A stretch of DNA of 64,000 bases, from positions 3,224,001 through 3,288,000 of the forward strand of contig NC_081548.1 in NCBI RefSeq assembly GCF_901000735.1, in the 5' to 3' direction. Every line of letters starts with the position of its first letter. The stretch's first letter is position 1. Both the position numbers and the translations under genes were made by a program. The notes beneath the pieces were generated by a model that was not told the origin of the DNA, made no database searches, and saw only the letters and a program-made list of their open reading frames with translations. The stretch comes from Corylus avellana. Lineage: Eukaryota; Streptophyta; Magnoliopsida; Fagales; Betulaceae. Positions 11,425 to 20,794 of the stretch are shown one piece after another.

Positions 11425-11675
11425 CGTTTGGGATTGTGTTTTAAAAAAAGAGCCTTTAAGTTAAAAAAAATAAAATTAAAACACGTTATTTTGGCCAGAG
11501 CTTTATTTTTAAGCTTTTGCCAAAATACATTTGGGTCATTTTTAGGTTCTTTAGACCCTTAAAAGCGTTTTCAATTTATTTTATCAAACGATTACTTTTT
11601 TTTTCAAACGAATTTTTTAAGTGTTAAATGCATTTTTAATCTCATCAAACACACACCCGAATAGGCCCTAAGTTA
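11425..11675 (-). repeat. Dispersed ~240-bp MITE-like repeat, copy 2 (inverted)
   Basis: The same motif order as copy 1 on the opposite strand ('tttaagcttttgccaaaata', 'cttaaaagcgttttcaattt', 'tttatcaaacgattac'). Together with copy 1 it forms a ~900-bp inverted pair upstream of the second DUF247 copy. Confidence 0.75.
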
Positions 11676-12014
11676 AACTATAGTTGCTTGCCAAAAAGTC
11701 CAAATATTAAAGGAAAGGGAAAAACAAAAACGTTGCATGCAGGCATGTGTATAATCATAGAATCACAAACTCTCTTATATACCTTCAAATTGTTGGTATT
11801 CTTTAAAGTCCAAGCCATCTGGGAATGGGAAAGATCCAAGCCCTTTCCTTGTATTCATTCAGAAAGAGACTTTACATATTCATTTATGTTTGACCTTCGA
11901 TCTCCCAGCCACAACCGTGGGATATGCACGTGTTGATTCTAATGCTCGAGAGGGCTACGAGTAAGTAATTTCCTCGAACTCACCGCGAAGTTCCCTCTTC
12001 TTATCTGACTCCAA

Positions 12015-12030
12015 CCCATTATAAAAGACT
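12015..12030 (+). promoter_or_regulatory. Putative TATA box of the second DUF247 copy
   Basis: 'cccattataaaagact' lies about 115-120 bp before the ATG. The same block with 'cccattataaaag' stands upstream of the intact copy (26,763-26,775, minus strand), and about 400 bp of upstream sequence is recognisably homologous between the two. Confidence 0.6.
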
Positions 12031-12140
12031 GCCTCATCCTGAATCCCTGATACATAGACTTAGTACTACTACCAAAAGAAAGACAAATATTTCTCTCCCT
12101 TCCAAACACATTTCTCTCTCACTCCCTAAACTGTGGGAGC

Positions 12141-13781
12141 ATGTCTTCCGAGTTAAAAGCCATGGAACCACCAAAGCCTAGTTATGACCAAGAATGGGTC
12201 ATTCAGATTAGTCGAGCCCTAGAAGAAGACCTACAAGACATTAACGCTGAAGGCCTTCCCGTGAGCATCTTCAGTGTACCCAAAACCCTAATATCTCTCA
12301 AACCAGATGCATACACTCCACAGCTTATGGCCCTTGGCCCATACCATCACCAGCGGCCTGAACTCTGCGAAATGGAGCACCACAAACTCACTTCAGCTAA
12401 AAGAGTGCAAAAGAATTTGCAACAAATCAAATTCTGCCACCTGGTCAACCATATTGCCCAAAGTGATAGCACTGTCCGCGCTTGCTACCACAGGTTCTTG
12501 GAGTTCGACCAGGAAACACTTGCGTTGATATTCGCCATCGATGCTTCCTTCTTGTTGGAGTATCTCCAAACCTACTCTCCCGAAATGGAAGAAGGCTCGC
12601 TTATGCGAATCTCTTCTAAGATGGCACATTTGATCGACTATACAAGGAGGAAAACCGCACACCACGCCATCCTCAGAGATGTTATTAAGCTGGAAAACCA
12701 AATCCCTCTCTTTTTACTCAGAGAAGTCCACAGTTTTTATCCGGGTGAAGATCATGACGAAGTATTTGCCACCATGCTGATGGGTTTTTGCAAAGATCTA
12801 TTGCCCACCAAGTACATTAATTACCAACGTTTCAGAGAAGAATGCTTCGGGAGAGCTCATTTGCTACAACTTCTCTACTACATGGTTGCGCCAAAGTTTC
12901 AACTTGTACCTGATTGCAGTGAGCAGGAGAAGCCTAAAGAGAGTGAAGAGATTGGCTAGTTTAGAAAAGCCTTGAAATCATTCTTGACAACACTAATTTA
13001 TGTTAACTTGGCCCTGCTCGGCATTCTCAGCAAAATTTGCAAGTCAAAAGCAATCAAGTGTCTGGTTACACTACCATTTACAATCCTCTCGTGTGTTTTT
13101 CATCTTAGAAACAAAGGTGATATAAACAATTTCATATCATTGGCAGGCAGCGTGGCCGAAGAGGTGGAAATTAGTGCATCTCATGAGATGGAAGTCGAGT
13201 TAAGTCCTTTGGTCGAAGAGATTGCAATCCCAAGCGTGACACAGCTTCATAAAATTGGTGTCAATTTTTGTCCAACAAAGGGTGGCTTGGAATCCATAAA
13301 TTTCGACGAGTCTTGTGATAAATTTTACCTTCCGATTATTCATTTGGATGATAACTCGGAAGTTGTGCTGAGGAACCTCGTGGCCTATAAGGCATGTGTT
13401 GCACCGGAGATGATGGTTTTTACACGTTACACGGAATTGATGAACGGAATAATTGACGATGAGGAGGATGTGAGGATTCTTCGAGAGGCAGGGATCATCT
13501 TGAACCGCCTCAAAAGCGATGGAGAAGTGGCAACGCTTTGGAATGGCATGACGAAGTCTGTGCGGGCAACGAAAGTTCCAGTTCTCGACAAGACCATTGA
13601 AGGTGCAAATACTTATTACTCAGAGAGTTGGAAGGTCAGGATGAACGTGACGATGAAGAAGTATGTCTTTGCTTCTTGGCCATGTCTTACGTTTTTAGCA
13701 GCAAACATTCTGATATTGATGTCTACTCTTCAGGCTGCTTGCTCCATGTACAATTGCTCCAAAATTTTCAAGTCGCTGTGA
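12141..13781 (+). pseudogene. DUF247 gene with an in-frame nonsense codon
   Basis: A 547-codon frame that would be a full-length DUF247 protein except for TAG at 12,957-12,959, where both sister copies encode tryptophan (EIG-W-FRK). A single G-to-A change explains it. As read, the product would stop after 272 residues, keeping the N-terminal SIFSVPK, GPYHHQRPEL and KLENQIPLFLL motifs but losing the SVTQL half and the C-terminal membrane helix. No other frame damage is seen over the next 270 codons, so the lesion is recent, allelic, or a base-calling error. The start at 12,141 adds MSSELKA before the MEPPKPS that matches the intact copy's start (ATG at 12,162). The promoter region is conserved. 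It is the inverted partner of the copy at 2.2-3.6 kb, and their 3' flanks match for about 400 bp. Confidence 0.88.
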
Positions 13782-14251
13782 ATGTTTTCACGATCTGTTC
13801 TTGCTTAGTGTCTAATTTACTGCATGCTCATGAAAAGTAAAAGTTTTCTTAATTTGTCTCAAATTAATTTTTTCCCCATTCTTCTTATCGGGCCAGATGT
13901 TGTTTTTTGTTTTGTGGTAGGCTAGATGTTATTTTTTGTTTTTTTTCTTTGGCACGAGGGAGAAGCGGAATTAAAATGTAATGACAAAATAATTTCTTTT
14001 TCTCTTTATATATAAAATTTATGATAATTAAATATGTGTATCATAATGAATATATTTATTGAACTTCATAAATATGTACGCTCATGTCAAGATTTACAAA
14101 AGGATACAGAAAAAAAAAGGGTTTAAATTCTCCTAGGACGAGAAGGATATAAGGAGAACACTAAAAAAGTACATAACATTTCCCATTTAGAGAACTAAAA
14201 TCGTCACATATCAGCAATTTTCATTTCAAATTTAAATAAGGATAAATTAAA

Positions 14252-14351
14252 NNNNNNNNNNNNNNNNNNNNNNNNNNNNNNNNNNNNNNNNNNNNNNNNN
14301 NNNNNNNNNNNNNNNNNNNNNNNNNNNNNNNNNNNNNNNNNNNNNNNNNNN
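14252..14351. other. Assembly gap, 100 N
   Basis: Exactly 100 N. It hides the left part of the 5' LTR of the Copia element: about 367 bp by comparison with the 3' LTR. Confidence 0.98.
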
Positions 14352-14900
14352 ATATATACATCATTATAGAAGAGAAATGCACGAATTTTCACCCCCAGAG
14401 AGTTCGTGTGAGGCTGTGCTTGAGTGATTATTTTGTTGTGAGCCAAATTGATTCCTCTTAAAGGATTTTTGTTAGTATTGATTGTGTGCTTAATTGAAGT
14501 CTATCGGAAGGGTCGGATAAAGGAGAATCACGTTGAAGAAGATTGTGAGCAAGGAGACAAGTTGGAGGCTTGTCGATCTTACAGAGTCAAGGTCTTGCAA
14601 AGGGTTGTAAGTGTTCCTAGTGTCTGTAATCTCTGGATAATCTTTTGATAGTGATTTCCTGGGTTTGGCTGCCCCGGAGAGGTTTTACTTTTAAAACGTT
14701 TTCTAAAAGGTTTCCTCTTCGTCACCAAAATCTTTGTGTGTGATTGTTCATATTTTGGTGAATGTTTGTTTTGATATATATCTGTTAATTCCGCATAAAA
14801 TTGTGATATTTATCTGTTTAGAATTTTTCAATTGGTATCAGAGCGGGTTCACTCCGTGAAGGATTAAATTCCTGAGTGTGATCTTTGTTTCTTGTTTAAG

Positions 14901-16697
14901 ATGTCTCAAACCCTTAACACTGTGCCTAATTTTGATGGATCAAATTATGGCTATTGGAAATCCCGTATGAGATTTTTCTTAAAATCTATAGATGTTTGGC
15001 ATGTCATTGAATCTGGATTTAAAGCTCCAGATAAGCCGACAGCTGAATGGTCTAATGTTGAAAACCAAACTCGTATGGCGAATGACAAAGCTATGAATGC
15101 TCTATGCTTGGCAATTTCACAAACTGAGTTCTCCAGAATTTCAAATTGTGATAGTGCCAAGGATGCATGGGAGATCCTAGAAACTACGTATGAAGGAACT
15201 AATCTTGTTAAAGCTTCAAAACTTCAAATGTTAGTTTCTCAATTTGAGGATATTAAAATGTTAGAGGATGAGACATTCAATGAATTTTTTGGTAAACTTA
15301 GTGAAATTAGAAATTCCATGATAAATCTAGGAAAGAAAGTTTCTGACACTAAGCTTATTAGAAAAGTTATGAGATCCCTCCCTGAAAGATTCAGAATGAA
15401 GGTAACTGCTATTGAGTCATGCACTGATCTTAATACCATGAGGATAGAAGAGTTAGTTGGTGCTCTTCAAACTTATGAGTTTTCCTTGCCTCAACCTAAG
15501 AAAAATAAGGATATTGCCCTTAGAACTCTTAGGAAGAACTCTGATGAGTTATCTGATGAGGATTCACCAGATGATGAGGAACTTGCATTGATAGCTAGAA
15601 GGTATTTTAAGAATGAACATAGAATTTCCAAGAAATTTGGAAAACAAAAAGAGAGTACTCAGGGTAGAAATGAAAGAGACCCACGTGGTCAAAAATGTTA
15701 TGAGTGTTCTGGCTATGGTCATGTGCAAAAGGATTGTGCTAACCTCAAGAGTAATAAGCCAAAAGGTCAAAAAGCCTTCAATATTACATTGAGTGACACT
15801 GATGAGGAAGAAACTCCTAATTATATGGCTTTTGTTGCATCCTATGATTCTGATGATTCTAATCAATCAGATGTTCAGTCTGCCTCTGATAATGAATCAA
15901 ATAGGGTTAATGATCTTCAAAACTCCTTTAACAATTTAATGGAAAAGTTTTCTATGCTTAGAAATACAAACTTGAAAATTGTTAAGGATTTTAAGAATCT
16001 TGAGCTTGAAAGGGATAATTTGTTGAAATCTTTGAGTGATTCACATGTTGTTTGCAATACTCTCAAATCTGAAAATCATGTGTTAATTGCTAAAAATAAA
16101 TCCCTTCAAAATGATCTGATTGCATCTAGAAATCACTTGAGTAAATTCTTTAGTGAAAAGCTTGATAAAATGTTGCATATTCAAAAGCAATCTAGCGACA
16201 GATCTGGCTTAGGATTTGATAAAACTGCTTCTTTGTCTTCTAACCGTGCTTCTACTTCAAAGACTGTTTTTGTTAAACCAGTGAAAGTAGAAGAATCTTC
16301 AAGTGAAGAAAAGCAAGTAGTTGCTCCGACTCCTCAAGGTAATAAAGGTAAGAAAATTTACATTGAGCCTCAAGCATCTTGCCCTACACCTAGAGTCATG
16401 CATCCTCCTAGGAAATTACCTTCACAAAGGTTTGTCCCTACATGTCATCACTGTGGCAAAGTGGGTCACATTCGACCTCACTGTTTTAATTTGAAACCTC
16501 ATGTGCATATAAATAAAAATTCCTATCCTAGGAAAGAAAGTGAGGGTTTGGTCATAATGATGAGAGAAGTGCTATCTAGGCTAGATAAGTTTAAGCAAAG
16601 TCATAAGTCTAGACCTAAGATTTCTCAAGTTTGGGTTAGGAAGGATGATACCATTCACCCCTTGAGGGGGAGTGGTGATGATCTCACCTTATGTTAG
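14901..16697 (+). CDS. Copia-type Gag polyprotein, intact
   Basis: 598 residues from the ATG at 14,901. The N-terminus 'NFDGSNYGYWKSRMRFFLKS' and the 'TRMANDKAMNALCLAIS' segment are the usual Copia gag (UBN2/DUF4219) region. A CCHC zinc knuckle, CYECSGYGHVQKDC, lies near residue 270, followed by acidic and coiled-coil-like stretches (residues ~310-420). A second knuckle, CHHCGKVGHIRPHC, lies near residue 515. The frame closes with 'SQVWVRKDD' followed by a short tail and stop; in complete elements pol would begin near here. Gag would form cytoplasmic virus-like particles that package the RNA. An intact gag with no pol suggests either selection for particle formation in trans or recent origin by deletion. 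Confidence 0.92.
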   Translation: MSQTLNTVPNFDGSNYGYWKSRMRFFLKSIDVWHVIESGFKAPDKPTAEWSNVENQTRMANDKAMNALCLAISQTEFSRISNCDSAKDAWEILETTYEGTNLVKASKLQMLVSQFEDIKMLEDETFNEFFGKLSEIRNSMINLGKKVSDTKLIRKVMRSLPERFRMKVTAIESCTDLNTMRIEELVGALQTYEFSLPQPKKNKDIALRTLRKNSDELSDEDSPDDEELALIARRYFKNEHRISKKFGKQKESTQGRNERDPRGQKCYECSGYGHVQKDCANLKSNKPKGQKAFNITLSDTDEEETPNYMAFVASYDSDDSNQSDVQSASDNESNRVNDLQNSFNNLMEKFSMLRNTNLKIVKDFKNLELERDNLLKSLSDSHVVCNTLKSENHVLIAKNKSLQNDLIASRNHLSKFFSEKLDKMLHIQKQSSDRSGLGFDKTASLSSNRASTSKTVFVKPVKVEESSSEEKQVVAPTPQGNKGKKIYIEPQASCPTPRVMHPPRKLPSQRFVPTCHHCGKVGHIRPHCFNLKPHVHINKNSYPRKESEGLVIMMREVLSRLDKFKQSHKSRPKISQVWVRKDDTIHPLRGSGDDLTLC

Positions 16698-17965
16698 GTG
16701 AGTCACCCACATGTCTAGGATTGTTTTTCATGCATATCTTTGTATATCCTAGAGCATGTTGTTTTTCGTTTTTCATTGCATTTTTGTTTTATTTTGTTTT
16801 GAAATTGTATTTTGTTTGTGTGCATTTCTTTTGTGAAAAATAACAAAAAGACAAAAATATTTTACTTTGGTTGTTTTTTCTTTCTTTTCTTTATTTTGTC
16901 TTATGCACCGAGATAGTTCATTAATTTCTCATGTTGCTTTTTATGAATTTAATTCCTTACGTCTTGGAATGTTCTTAATATGCATGAGATGAAAATTTGT
17001 GTCAATGAACTTGTTTTTGTGGTTACCTAAAGTCTGAGCTTATGTGGTACTTTTTGCCTATGCTTTATTTCTTGTGCACAGTTAAGCTTAAATTGAGGTT
17101 TTGTTTCACTTTATTTGTGAGGTCTGTTAGGTAGCCATATGAGGTTTTTGACTAGTCATATTTTTCAAATTGACCATATGCTAGTTGAACCTAGGGCTTA
17201 AAAATTCCTGCTTTCTCTTTTGTGATAAACACCAAAAGTTTAAGGACACTTTCTCAAAGAGAAAAATAAACAAAATAGTGAAACAAATAAAATCAAAAGA
17301 TCATATTCCAAAGGAATTTATTTCACTGTGTCAAACTTGTGCAAAATATTTTACAAAGAGAAATGTATAGGATGAGAGTGGCTAGGCCCTAGTATGATAA
17401 GGTTTGACTTTTGATTTGATATACTTGTCAAAACCTCATGGTGGTGAAACTTTCTCCTCATTTTGTAAATTGAAAATTTTTCTCTTTGGATGGCTTACCC
17501 ACACACCACACAAGCATAGGTTGAATGGAACATTTTCTTGGCTTGGGTTAAGCAATATGAGTTTCTAGCCATTTCTAGTCTCATGTATATTTTGCATATT
17601 TGGAGCATGTTTGGATATTCATTGTGCAATACATGAGTCATTGATGTGTTATCATGTGTGTTCATTTAACTTTTAAGGGGAGAAACATGCTTTGCATTTC
17701 CAGTTTCCTGTTGTTAATTGAGTCATACATTGAGGGGGAGTTTTGCTGATGTTTCTTTATAATCACGCATTCTACGTCATTTTTTTTATCATGAGTTTTA
17801 TTTATGTCTTCTTGTTCCACATATGCCTTGATGTATTTTGTGAAGTGTTTTAGGAAACATGAAGACCTTTTGTCATTCTGTGACAAAAAGGGGGAGTAAA
17901 TATGGGGAGATGATGGGATTGGCTCGACATTTTGGTTTTGTCACTGAATTGCCAAAGGGGGAGTT
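16698..17965 (+). other. Non-coding 3' interior of the gag-only element
   Basis: No pol-like frame in any direction. T-rich sequence with four purine tracts: 'ttaaggggagaaac' (~17,676), 'tgagggggag' (~17,731), 'aaaaagggggag' (~17,885) and 'ccaaagggggag' next to the LTR (~17,953). Only the last is adjacent to an LTR; the others may be vestigial or alternative plus-strand primers. Confidence 0.7.
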
Positions 17966-18811
17966 TGTTAGTTCTTGTGTTGGCTTAATTCAGTTCCAAA
18001 ATGCATATGCTACTATTCATGGCTCAAACACTGATATAGAATGCTCAGAATCCAATCTCCACCGTTCATAATTTAGATTCATGTGTTATGAACGTCCCTA
18101 CAAAATTTCAGCTCAATCGGACCACAAACGCCCATCGATCGGAGCTGTTGATGAAGACTGGACAGGCCGGGTCCGGACCCAATTCCCCGGGTCCGGACCT
18201 CATTTCCAGAAACTAAAATCTTGCTCCGCAAAGCCGTGTCCGGACCGCCCATTAACGGGTCCGGACCCCCCGTAAGTTTTAGGCCCAAAAACGTGTTTTT
18301 AAGTGGGTTAGGTCTAGGGTTTTGTCGGGGGTATATATACATCATTATAGAAGAGAGAGGCACGAATTTTCACCCCCAGAGAGTTCGTGTGAGGCTGTGC
18401 TTGAGTGATTATTTTGTTGTGAGCCAAATTGATTCCTCTTAAAGGATTTTTGTTAGTATTGATTGTGTGCTTAATTGAAGTCTATCGGAAGGGTCCGATA
18501 AAGGAGAATCACGTTGAAGAAGATTGTGAGCAAGGAGACAAGTTGGAGGCTTGTCGATCTTACAGAGTCAAGGTCTTGCAAAGGGTTGTAAGTGTTCCTA
18601 GTGTCTGTAATCTCTGGATAATCTTTTGATAGTGATTTCCTGGGTTTGGCTGCCCCGGAGAGGTTTTACTTTTAGAACGTTTTCTAAAAGGTTTCCTCTT
18701 CGTCACCAAAATCTTTGTGTGTGATTGTTCATATTTTGGTGAATGTTTGTTTTGATATATATCTGTTAATTCCGCATAAAATTGTGATATTTATCTGTTT
18801 AGAATTTTTCA
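17966..18811 (+). repeat. 3' LTR of the gag-only Copia element
   Basis: 846 bp, starts TGTTAG after the purine tract and ends TTTCA. It holds a G+C-rich patch with repeated 'gggtccggac' motifs (18,165-18,280) followed by 'ggtatatatacatc', probably the promoter. Its last ~480 bp match 14,352-14,830 with very few differences. Confidence 0.93.
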
Positions 18812-19971
18812 TATCCAAACAGTACATTTGATTGAAAATAAGACTCACTTAAAAAGATTAAAAAAATAAAATAAAATAAGAAAAAAATGTGTTGGTGGCT
18901 TCCAGTTCCACAGGGTAGAGGCTTTTCATTTCTCTAATAAACCATGAAATTATGGTCATTTTCTTTTATTTTGTTTTTCTTTTTTTGGGTTTTTTTTTTT
19001 TTTTGGGTTAAATCATCGAAGGTTTCATTTTTCTTTTACAACTTTTTTTTATTATTATTTACTATCTTTGACGTAGCTAAAGCAATAAATGTGAAAGAAA
19101 AACCGAGTTCTCAATGCACAAAATTTATTCACGTTTATTGAGAAAATTGATAATATTATTGATGGCAAAAACTGATTGTTCCAATACAATTGATCCAAAT
19201 TTATAGTAGTGATACCGCCTAAAGTTATGAAATAAAGGTAATAAAATCATCCTAAAACACAAGAAAAGGTGTTGCATAGACACCAAGTAAATAAATTAAA
19301 CTGAAAAATCATACTTAGTATTTAGGTTTTTTTATCTTATTTGAATTTAGTCTTTGATTTTATAATTTAAAGAATATAGTCTTTATAGGTTTTACCCCAA
19401 TTTTAAATAAGCCTATTTGTCATTTTTTTCGTCAAAATTAATTGTTTGTCATATTCCATGTGTGTCTCAATTGACACGCGAATATTGTCCCTTCTAGCAC
19501 ATAATATCAATGCTTTATCGAAAGAGTTATAAAAAATAAAATAAATAATAAAAAAAAAAATCCATATCTTCTGTCATCCTAATCTTCTAATTTGTAGCAT
19601 TAGATGGAAAACCACTAACTTTGATCGATGCTGACATGGACCTTGACATTGACATTGATATTGGATGATCATGTTGACATGAACCCTAGCGTGCTTGCTC
19701 CTTGTACAATTGCTCCAAATGGGTGGCGGTTCCATGAATATTGTTTTCTCTTTCTGTTGTTGTGTAGTGTCAAAGATTTGTATTTGTATTTGATTGCATT
19801 CTTTAATAAGAATTCTTTGTGTTGTTGTAATATTGAAGTCTTTAACTTAATTCATGATTATATTTTAGACTCCAAGTTGTACGTGGTTAATCAGATTATC
19901 AAACTAGTCACCACAGTTAATATCACCACATCCAAATTAAGTATAAAATAAAATAGACACAAGGATTTACT
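18812..19971. other. Intergenic with a small DUF247 3' relic
   Basis: A+T-rich with long T tracts (18,960-19,010). At 19,693-19,719 (plus strand) 26 of 27 bases match the DUF247 3' end that encodes ACSMYNCSK; nothing else coding is visible. Confidence 0.5.
19693..19719 (+). pseudogene. Possible DUF247 3'-end relic
   Basis: 'gcttgctccttgtacaattg' and the following bases match the C-terminal codons of the three DUF247 copies with one mismatch over 27 bases. It is in the opposite orientation to the 5' fragment 250 bp away. The match is short, so chance cannot be excluded. Confidence 0.4.
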
Positions 19972-20061
19972 AGGGCTCAGATTATCGTCGTTGTCTTCTT
20001 CTAGGGCTCGACTTATCTGTATAACCCACTCTTGGTCAAAACTAGGTTTTGATGGTTCCAT
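19972..20061 (-). pseudogene. DUF247 5' fragment (first ~30 codons)
   Basis: The translation starts MEPSKPSFDQEWVIQISRAL, matching the start of the intact copy (MEPAKSSYGQEWVIQISRAL), then departs into unrelated sequence after about 30 residues. About 450 bp upstream (20,062-20,510) is also recognisable as the upstream region of the intact copy, including 'tttttcttggtcataat' and 'cgggcccacga'. A promoter plus truncated first codons thus remain without the rest of the gene. Confidence 0.8.
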
Positions 20062-20520
20062 GGCTTTTAAGCCGCTTCTCACATATGTAGTCACGCGATT
20101 TAGGGAGAGAGAAGTAGTAGTGCTTCTATCCAAGCTAGCCTTCTCTACTGTCTGCTGATGGCACCCTTTTATAATTAATGGATTGGACACAAAGAGTAGA
20201 CAAACAATTTTAAGATAAGAAGAGGGATCAACGTGAAAAATCCCTACTATCTTGTTGCCCTCTCCAGCTAGCATGAAGGTTCGTCTTTGATGATCATGAA
20301 TTACCAACATTTTGGTCGTCGATGAACAACAAACGTCAAGACATCCATGTCGGAGTAATTTTTTTCTTGGTCATAATCTGTGTGTTTTCTTTTTGGAGAC
20401 CGTAGAAGATGCACTCGGGCCCACGACACTATATTATTCCTTCATTAGTAACGAAAGCACAAGAACAATTCTATGGTTCACAGCTACACACCTCAGCCAC
20501 ACGAAGGTAGAATTTTGAAA
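20062..20520 (-). promoter_or_regulatory. Duplicated DUF247 upstream region
   Basis: Collinear with 26,640-27,150 upstream of the intact DUF247 gene: shared 'ccttctctactg', 'cttttataat', 'tttttcttggtcataat', 'cgggcccacga' and 'ttccttcattag..taacgaaagcaca' blocks in order. Whether it still drives transcription is unknown. Confidence 0.65.
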
Positions 20521-20794
20521 AGTTGTAGAGTAAAATTCCTAATCATACACTTCCTACTTGTAGGTTCACACCTCACAATAAACATGACAATCCCATGTAC
20601 GGTAAAGCTGACTGGATGCACGGTCATCTTGACATTTGTTCGTTAGAATATAAATTAATTAATTATTTTTTTCTTTTTACCTACTTAAGCATTTGAAACA
20701 CATTATTAGTATGGTACAATGTCAAGGTTCTGATAAGTTTAAACTTTGTGTTTGTCATTTACCTCTAATTTTAATTAAGGCTTTCAATGTAAAA

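Larger units (their letters stand above)
9953..11690. other. Intergenic, MITE-rich, no gene
   Basis: Two related MITE-like blocks ('acatttttatcttacaatta') lie near 10,030 and 10,215. Two inverted copies of a ~240-bp repeat lie at 10,765-11,015 and 11,425-11,675 (separate entries). An AT run is at about 10,857-10,877. No coding signal. Confidence 0.55.
14352..18811 (+). mobile_element. Gag-only Ty1/Copia LTR retrotransposon (non-autonomous)
   Basis: The left LTR (visible 14,352-14,830, rest in a gap) and right LTR (17,966-18,811, 846 bp, TG..CA) are nearly identical. The primer binding site 'tggtatcagagc' is at 14,833. A single intact gag frame follows, then 1.3 kb without coding capacity, then a purine tract 'aaagggggag' next to the 3' LTR. 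Protease, integrase, reverse transcriptase and RNase H are all absent. Similar purine tracts also occur near 17,676, 17,731 and 17,885. Repeated tracts and a gag with two zinc knuckles recall the SIRE/Maximus lineage (inference). The left target duplication is hidden by the gap. Confidence 0.9.

Noticed and set aside
16698..17965. Search for a hidden pol in the gag-only element
   Set aside because: No protease, integrase, reverse transcriptase or RNase H motif in any frame; only short frames such as 17,185-17,370.
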